This document shows positions 57,582-64,000 of a stretch of 64,000 nt of DNA, piece after piece (position 1 is the first letter of the stretch; each line of letters starts with the position of its first letter). This DNA is from Heracleum sosnowskyi. Lineage: Eukaryota > Streptophyta > Magnoliopsida > Apiales > Apiaceae. The stretch lies in NCBI GenBank assembly GCA_030848705.1, contig JAUIZM010000099.1, positions 1-64,000 on the forward strand. The letters are read 5' to 3'. The notes beneath the pieces were generated by a model. It worked only from the letters and a program-made list of their open reading frames with translations, did no database searches and was not told the origin of the DNA. A program made the translations under genes and the position numbers.

Positions 57582-58166
57582 GCGCATGCACGCGTTTGGT
57601 TAAAGTAGTTTTACCGGTTCGCTTTTCTTTCACCTAGATGATCCAAATGTTGCATTCTCGAATTAATCTTGTTACATGTTACTCCCATGTCTATATTTAA
57701 TCCTGTCATAATTTCAATCCTTAATCCATGATTTGTTCTCTTAATCGCTTAATCTCGATATAAAGTATCCGCGGTTTCTAGAATCTTCGTTTCACTGTCT
57801 CAGTGATTTTCGTTCTAAATTCCCAAATCAAATGTAATAAAATTCCAAAATGTTAAATCCTCAATTCCTCAATTTTAATATCTCATTTCTTGAATATAAT
57901 AATATATAATTCGCTGCCCGGTCAAATACTATTCCAAAATAAAATTTGGAATTTCTGTATTCCGATCGTCTTTGCATTCACTTATTTACTCCGTAGATCA
58001 CTAATATGATTTCGGAATATCCACCCTACGTCTCATACATAGGTGGCAAGAAAATTTTTTTGTTAATCCTCAAAATCACTATTCATCCACCAATATCACT
58101 ATTCACTGCTGCACTTAATTATAATAAGAAAAGTTTTAAATTATTCCAAAAATTCGGGTTATTACA

Positions 58167-58171
58167 AAAAG
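58167..58171. other. Target site duplication (right), AAAAG
   Basis: Matches 44553-44557 and is followed by TGTCCGG of the satellite monomer. Confidence 0.95.
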
Positions 58172-60794
58172 TGTCCGGAACCTCATTTTTTGAGCGCGTG
58201 AAACCAGTTTTGGGCCAAAAAGTGGGTTTTTTCCCATTTTCGGGGGTCGAAAAACCCCATTTCCGGAAATGAAATTTCGCGTTTTTTGGTCCGTACATCC
58301 ATTTTTTACCTCTATTTTAGCACGTGACAAAACAAATCGGAAGAAAAGTGTCCGGAACCTCATTTTTTGAGCGCGTGAAAATGCCAGTGAAACCAGTTTT
58401 GGGCCAAAAAGTGGGTTTTTTCCCATTTTCGGGGGTCGAAAAAACCCATTTCCGGAAATGAAATTTCGCGTTTTTTGGTCCGTACGTCCATGTTATTCCT
58501 CTATTTTAGCACGTGACAAAAAAAAATCGGAAGAAAAATGTCCGGAACCTCGTTTTTTGAGCGCGTGAAAATGCCAGTGAAACCAGTTTTGGGCCAAAAA
58601 GTGGGTTTTTTCCCATTTTCGGGGGTCGAAAAAACCCATTTCCGGAAATAAAATTTCGAGTTTTTTGGTCCGTACGTCCATTTTGTACCTCTATTTTAGC
58701 ACGTGACAAAAAAAATCGGAAGAAAAATGTCCGGAACCTCATTTTTTGAGCGCGTGATAATGCCAGTGAAACCAGTTTTGGGCCAAAAGTGGGTTTTTTC
58801 CCATTTTCGGGGGTCGAAAAAACCCATTTCCGGAAATGAAATTTCGCGTTTTTTGGTCCGTACATCCTTTTTGTACCTCTATTTTAGTACGTGATAAAAA
58901 AAATCAGAAGAAAAATGTCCGGAACCTCGTTTTTTGAGTGCGTGAAATTGCCAGTGAAACCAGTTTTGGGCCAAAAAGTGGGTTTTTTCCCATTTTCGGG
59001 GGTCGAAAAAACCCATTTCCGGAAATGAAATTTCGCGTTTTTTGGTCCGTACGTCCATTTTGTACCTCTATTTTAGCACGTGACAAAAAATATCGGAAGA
59101 AAAGTGTCCGGAACCTCATTTTTTGAGCGCGTGAAACCAGTTTTGGGCCAAAAAGTGGGTTTTTTCCCATTTTCGGGGGTCGAAAAACCCCATTTCCGGA
59201 AATGAAATTTCGCGTTTTTTGGTCCGTACATCCATTTTTTACCTCTATTTTAGCACGTGACAAAAAAAATCGGAAGAAAAGTGTCCGGAACCTCATTTTT
59301 TGAGCGCGTGAAAATGCCAGTGAAACCAGTTTTGGGCCAAAAAGTGGGTTTTTTCCCATTTTCGGGGGTCGAAAAAACCCATTTCCGGAAATGAAATTTC
59401 GCGTTTTTTGGTCCGTACGTCCATGTTATTCCTCTATTTTAGCACGTGACAAAAAAAAATCGGAAGAAAAATGTCCGGAACCTCGTTTTTTGAGCGCGTG
59501 AAAATGCCAGTGAAACCAGTTTTGGGCCAAAAAGTGGGTTTTTTCCCATTTTCGGGGGTCGAAAAAACCCATTTCCGGAAATAAAATTTCGAGTTTTTTG
59601 GTCCGTACGTCCATTTTGTACCTCTATTTTAGCACGTGACAAAAAAAATCGGAAGAAAAATGTCCGGAACCTCGTTTATTGAGCGCGTGAAAATGCCAGT
59701 GAAACCAGTTTTGGGCCAAAAAGTGGGGTTTTTCCCATTTTCGGGGGTCGAAAAAACCCATTTCCGGAAATGAGAAATTTCGCGTTTTTTGGTCCGTACG
59801 TCCATTTTCTACCTCTATTTTAGCACGTGACAAAAAAATCGGAAGAAAAATGTCCGGAACCTCATTTTTTGAGCGCGTGATAATGCCAGTGAAACCAGTT
59901 TTGGGCCAAAAAGTGGGTTTTTTCCCATTTTCGGGGGTCGAAAAAACCCATTTCCGGAAATGAAATTTCGCGTTTTTTGGTCCGTACGTCCATTTTGTAC
60001 CTCTATTTTAGCACGTGACAAAAAAAATCGGAAGAAAAATGTCCGGAACCTCGTTTATTGAGCGCGTGAAAATGCCAGTGAAACCAGTTTTGGGCCAAAA
60101 AGTGGGTTTTTTCCCATTTTCGGGGGTCGAAAAAACCCATTTCCGGAAATGAAATTTCGCGTTTTTTGGTCCGTACGTCCATTTTGTACCTCTATTTTAG
60201 CACGTGACAAAAAAAATCGGAAGAAAAATGTCCGGAACCTCATTTTTTGAGCGCGTGATAATGCCAGTGAAACCAGTTTTGGGCCAAAAGTGGGTTTTTT
60301 TCCCATTTTCGGGGGTCGAAAAAACCCATTTCCGGAAATGAAATTTCGCGTTTTTTGGTCCGTACGTCCATTTTGTACCTCTATTTTAGCACGTGATAAA
60401 AAAAATCAGAAGAAAAATGTCCGGAACCTCGTTTTTTGAGCGCGTGAAAATGCCAGTGAAACCAGTTTTGGGCCAAAAAGTGGGTTTTTTTCCCATTTTC
60501 GGGGGTCGAAAAAACCCATTTCCGGAAATGAAATTTTGCGTTTTTTGGTCCGTACGTCCATTTTGTACCTCTATTTTAGCACGTGACAAAAAATATCGGA
60601 AGAAAAGTGTCCGGAACCTCATTTTTTGAGCGCGTGAAACCAGTTTTGGGCCAAAAAGTGGGTTTTTTCCCATTTTCGGGGTCGAAAAACCCCATTTCCG
60701 GAAATGAAATTTCGCGTTTTTTGGTCCGTACATCCATTTTTTACCTCTATTTTAGCACGTGACAAAAAAAATTGGAAGAAAAGTGTCCGGAACC
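58172..60794. repeat. Satellite array, right-hand part (~14 monomers)
   Basis: Continues the array in phase across the insertion. The block 58172-59770 matches 38001-39599 at offset 20171, including rare variants ACATCCTTTTTG, GTGCGTGAAATTG and TAGTACGTGAT. After ~59770 it carries private changes, such as a 2-bp insertion near 59773 and TTTTCTACC near 59816. It ends abruptly at the copy B LTR after GGAACC. Confidence 0.95.
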
Positions 60795-61813
60795 TGTTAA
60801 TCCCAAATGACCTAACAGAATTGTAGAAGGGGGGGGTTGAATACAATTCTTGATATTTCTTTAACTTAAAAATACTTTATAAAATTAAACTGAACTGAAT
60901 AAATAAAAACACAAGATATAAATAATTCAGTTGGATTGTTTGATGATCCAACTGAAGTGTTTTTATTGCGGAAATAATCTGTGATACAAATGTACACAGC
61001 TGCTCAGTTACAAGGTTGTTGAGAAGAAAAATGCTCTTAAAGATAGCTAATACAAACTCTTTGTTTTTCTTCTTACTTCTAAAGTAACTGCTACACTTGG
61101 TTATATAAACCCAAGTTTACAACCCTACTTTTGGTTACACTAAAAGTACAATGAGTAACCGCCAATAGTTTGCTTTTCATCCCTTTGTCCAGTGGTCCTT
61201 GGAGATCCTTGCTTTTGTCTTTATGCTTATTATGATCACTCCCAAGAGCCCAATTGGAAACTGGGATGTTTCCTTATTCCCCATGTCCATTTTAATGGTT
61301 TCCAATGCAAAGTACACTTCCACATCTCCTTTTTGATCTGTCAGGAACCTGTCACTATCACTTTGTCAATTATATAGAAAAGCAATAATGATTCGTTGAT
61401 GGCATGGAGATGTGTTTCGTTGATAGCTTTATTCTCCATTTCGTTGATGGTGTTTCCCTTGTTTCGTTGATGGGTAAACTCCATACCGTTGACAGAGTAA
61501 TCTTCATACCGTTGACATGTCTTCACTTAGGCAAAATTACAAGGCATAATATATGTACAATTAACCAACCTATTTTGCCTATCTAGTACTTAGTCAACAT
61601 GACTTAGAAAACCTATCTGATACATACAACAAAATGCCTATCATACTGTGAAGTATTGTACAATGCAATTGCTACAACACTCATTTCGTTGATGAGCTTC
61701 CTGTCAACGAAACACTGCAAAGCATGCCATTCCGTTGACAGTTACAAAAGAACTTAATACAAAATCTACTAAGTGTTTTTATCATTATCATCAAGAACAA
61801 CATATTCCTAACA
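60795..61813 (-). repeat. 3' LTR of copia copy B
   Basis: TGTTA...TAACA, 1019 bp. TATA box 61101-61109; AATAAA 60962-60967 (minus). The CGTTGA array has six units (61394, 61418, 61442, 61465, 61487, 61510; spacings 24, 24, 23, 22, 23), one more than in copy A, plus three cores at 61687, 61704 (inverted) and 61733. Confidence 0.95.
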
Positions 61814-61826
61814 ATCTCCCCCAATT
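61814..61826 (-). other. Polypurine tract of copia copy B
   Basis: Minus strand AATTGGGGGAGAT adjoining the 3' LTR, identical to copy A. Confidence 0.85.
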
Positions 61827-61999
61827 TATGACTGATAGAATAACAGCCATAAATCAAGAGCCTTGATGATAACAAAAACACTCAGGCATATTACACATGA
61901 TAAAAGTAAAAATTGTATTGAGCTTCATAAAGTTTTAGAAATAATGCAAGACTTACAAGACTGATGCCCAAATGTACTCCTCTAGACTGAGCAAATAAT

Positions 62000-64000
62000 T
62001 CATCTTTGTCTTCTTTGGGGCATAGTCTTCTTCCCTCTCCTAGAGTTGTTCTCCTCAATCTGGACCTGTAGCCTTCTGTAAAAGATCTTCTCTTCTTCAT
62101 CTTGATCACCAAGCATGGATTGCATAAACCTTAGAGTCTGATTAGATGCCTTGTCCAGCTGGTCTTCCATCCTGAAGAACCTTCTGCAGTTGTCCTTGTC
62201 CTTGAATTCCATCATCCAGAAAGGTTGAAGATGGATCTTCTTTCCTGTTGAGGGCACTCTTAGCATCCTGGGAAGAGCCTCAGGCTTGTTCCAGCTAGCC
62301 TTTATTTGACATATTTTGGAGACCACCTCAGACTTGGCTGTTTTGGTGAAGCCAAAGTCTTTCTTCAAGCATCTAAACACTGTGAGTAGTGTTTGGTAGT
62401 CTTCTCCTAGAATTCTGTAGAGAGGCCAAATTTGTTCTCTACCACCCTTGTATGTGAAAACCAGTCTTTCAGGTAGCTTCTGAGAAGCTGCAATGCCCCT
62501 TACTTCCACCAGGTTGTCTAAATCAAGATGCAAACTGGATTCTTCCCTGATGTCAGCAATGTACATGCAGTCCTCTGGATTTGAAGGGGGTTTTTGAGGT
62601 TGTGGCTTTCTCACAAATACTGGCTTTGCCTTGACAGCCCTTTGCTTTAATTTCTTCTTTGGATCCATCTCAAAAAGGAATTTAGGAAAATTAGCCTCAT
62701 CAAGCTCAATTGGCTCTTCCTTTGGCTCAATTGGCTGATCATGATAATTAACAAGATGTTTGGGATCACAGGCTAACTTTAAAGATGGATCAGGAATTGT
62801 TGGAGGTACAGAAGAGTCTGATGCAATACTCTGAGAATCATCATTTTCAAGGGTTATGTTTCTTCTAGCCCTTGCCTTTGGTTGCCTTGTACTCTTCTTT
62901 TCACTCCTTTCCTCTTGGGCTTTTTCTTCTTGCTGTCTTTCTTCTTCATCAAGAGATTGAGCAACTGCAAGAGCTTGCATTGCTGCTCTTTCTGATTCTT
63001 CAGCTTTAGCTTCAGCAAAGTTTGGGTGACCAGCCCAAACACAAATTTCTTGTCCATTCCTGTAGACAATTGCCCTTTGTTTCCTTATCTCATAATCATT
63101 GCTTTCCTTGCTTTTTGTGATGAGAAGTCCAAGTAGCTTGTGCTCATCTGGATAAGGTGCAGGATAGAAAGTTCTTGCTATGTTTTTGCCTTTTGGTTTA
63201 GCAGGAGACTTGGGAGATAAGCTTCTTTGTAATGTAGCTTCTTCCACATCCCTAATGCATGAAGTTTGTCCTTTCTCCTTTCTTGGTCCTAGAATGACTC
63301 TATGTAGAAGGGGCTCTATAGCATAAGAGCTCTTGAACTGTGGCTCCACTTGTACAGTCACCATTGCATTTGTTGATGGCTGATCTGTCTTTGAAGATTC
63401 AGTAATTTTCTTGAACCTTGCTTCTATGTTGGACCAGTGATCTTTGATTTGTTCTGCAAGTTTCATCCTCATAGAAGCTTCCTGGATCAGGTCAATACTA
63501 TCCTTCTTCTTCTTCCCAAACTCCCCCATTGCTAGTGGCTCCTGTGGCAATGTGATGGCTGGGACCAGCACCTTTGTGATTTGAATGGTTAGCTCCTGAG
63601 ATTTCTCCCCCTTTTTGTTATCATCAAGAGAGACAACTGGGAGTCCTTGAGCTGCCACTAGCTGGGCCAAAAGTTGAGTCTGCTTCTCCTGTTCCTTTTG
63701 CATTTGAGATAAAGTAGCTTCCACCTTGTCCACTCTAGAAGAGAGAGTCTTCAAGGAGGTAGCCACTTCAGGTTCCTTAGAGAAAAACCTGTTCATTCTG
63801 GACATAGTGAGAAGAGGGAGCTTTTCATCCATCATCCTGTAGTTAGCATCCCTGAAATTGGTAATAGAGTCCTTGATTTCTGTAGCCTCAATCCTTGTCT
63901 GCATCATTTGTAGCCTTTGAATTTCCAGAGAATCCATGATGGCCTTGTAGAATTTCTTGTCCCTTGCATTTGCAGACTCATGAGCTAAGTAGGCTTCATT
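62000..64000 (-). CDS. Third ORF of copia copy B, 3' part (start outside window)
   Basis: Open frame of 666 codons running off the window edge; it corresponds to the C-terminal ~45% of the copy A protein and ends at the same stop (MPQRRQR). It keeps the coiled-coil segment (SSRVDKVEATLSQMQKEQEK), the Glu/Lys/Arg-rich stretch and the conserved C-terminal region (WPLYRILGEDYQ, FWMMEFKDKDNCRRFFRMED). About two dozen amino-acid differences from copy A, with no stop or frameshift, suggest the ORF has been kept functional between copies. The methionine at 63937 is internal, not the start. Confidence 0.85.
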   Translation of the reverse strand, partial: NEAYLAHESANARDKKFYKAIMDSLEIQRLQMMQTRIEATEIKDSITNFRDANYRMMDEKLPLLTMSRMNRFFSKEPEVATSLKTLSSRVDKVEATLSQMQKEQEKQTQLLAQLVAAQGLPVVSLDDNKKGEKSQELTIQITKVLVPAITLPQEPLAMGEFGKKKKDSIDLIQEASMRMKLAEQIKDHWSNIEARFKKITESSKTDQPSTNAMVTVQVEPQFKSSYAIEPLLHRVILGPRKEKGQTSCIRDVEEATLQRSLSPKSPAKPKGKNIARTFYPAPYPDEHKLLGLLITKSKESNDYEIRKQRAIVYRNGQEICVWAGHPNFAEAKAEESERAAMQALAVAQSLDEEERQQEEKAQEERSEKKSTRQPKARARRNITLENDDSQSIASDSSVPPTIPDPSLKLACDPKHLVNYHDQPIEPKEEPIELDEANFPKFLFEMDPKKKLKQRAVKAKPVFVRKPQPQKPPSNPEDCMYIADIREESSLHLDLDNLVEVRGIAASQKLPERLVFTYKGGREQIWPLYRILGEDYQTLLTVFRCLKKDFGFTKTAKSEVVSKICQIKASWNKPEALPRMLRVPSTGKKIHLQPFWMMEFKDKDNCRRFFRMEDQLDKASNQTLRFMQSMLGDQDEEEKIFYRRLQVQIEENNSRRGKKTMPQRRQR

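Larger units (their letters stand above)
44558..58166 (-). mobile_element. Ty3/gypsy chromovirus-like (Tekay/Del type) element, non-autonomous, 13.6 kb
   Basis: Two 4755-bp LTRs flank a 4099-bp interior, with the 5-bp duplication AAAAG at both ends. The primer site (53396-53407) and polypurine tract (49313-49325) place it on the minus strand. The interior keeps recognisable but frame-broken protease, RT, RNase H and integrase C-terminal pieces in Ty3 order. The extreme C-terminus (ESTWELESAMEEKYPSYS) resembles the chromodomain end of Tekay/Del polyproteins. Large internal deletions remove the RT active site, most of RNase H and the integrase core. The element therefore cannot encode its own mobility, although near-identical LTRs show recent movement. 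Confidence 0.88.
53412..58166 (-). repeat. 5' LTR of the Ty3/gypsy element (4755 bp)
   Basis: Same length and boundaries as 44558-49312. Three visible differences in 4755 bp (~0.06%) imply insertion within roughly the last tens of thousands of years at commonly used plant substitution rates; this is an estimate, not a measurement. If transcription starts near 57500, U3 is ~650 bp and most of the LTR (~4 kb) is transcribed leader. Confidence 0.95.
60795..64000 (-). mobile_element. Ty1/copia element, SIRE/Maximus-like (copy B), left part only
   Basis: 3' LTR, polypurine tract and 3' part of ORF3, in the same orientation and layout as copy A. The LTR is 1019 bp against 996 bp and differs at many bases, so this is a distinct insertion and not a recent duplicate. 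The satellite flank is GGAACC; a 5-bp duplication would be GAACC, but the other end is outside the window. Confidence 0.93.

Overview
The window looks like plant (eudicot) heterochromatin. It shows no host gene, only a large satellite array broken up by three LTR retrotransposons. All three elements lie on the minus strand, and all use a primer site matching plant initiator-methionine tRNA wherever that site is visible. The species cannot be named from the sequence alone.

Layout: (1) 1-12893 is a nearly complete Ty1/copia element (copy A) of the SIRE/Maximus type. It has a 5' LTR at 11898-12893, a gag gene, a pol gene with all catalytic motifs, a very long third ORF (1477 codons) downstream of pol, and a 3' LTR cut by the window start. 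(2) 12894-44557 is about 170 tandem monomers of a ~189-bp satellite, organised in higher-order repeats of 5, 7, 8 or 9 monomers. (3) 44558-58166 is a Ty3/gypsy chromovirus-like (Tekay/Del-type) element with two 4755-bp LTRs. The LTRs are nearly identical, but only 4.1 kb of broken, internally deleted gag-pol lies between them; the 5-bp target duplication AAAAG is intact. (4) 58172-60794 is the satellite again, in phase with the left part. (5) 60795-64000 is the left part of a second copia element (copy B) of the same family: its 3' LTR and the 3' two-fifths of its third ORF.

How the parts work together: copy A encodes capsid/nucleocapsid (gag) and protease-integrase-reverse transcriptase-RNase H (pol), so it may be able to move itself. 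Its third ORF is separated from pol by ~540 bp that look like an independent promoter and leader. The chromovirus cannot code for its own enzymes, yet its LTRs show it moved recently, so it was presumably mobilised in trans.

Most notable signals: a short motif (core CGTTGA, usually T-W-Y-CGTTGA-Y) recurs at least 33 times in copy A. It occurs in both orientations and in different reading frames of gag, pol and ORF3, often at ~19- or ~24-bp spacing, and it clusters in the LTR U3 region and just upstream of the ORF3 promoter. The satellite has nested higher-order repeats. Two unrelated elements sit at exactly the same base of the satellite monomer, and the third sits about one helical turn away.
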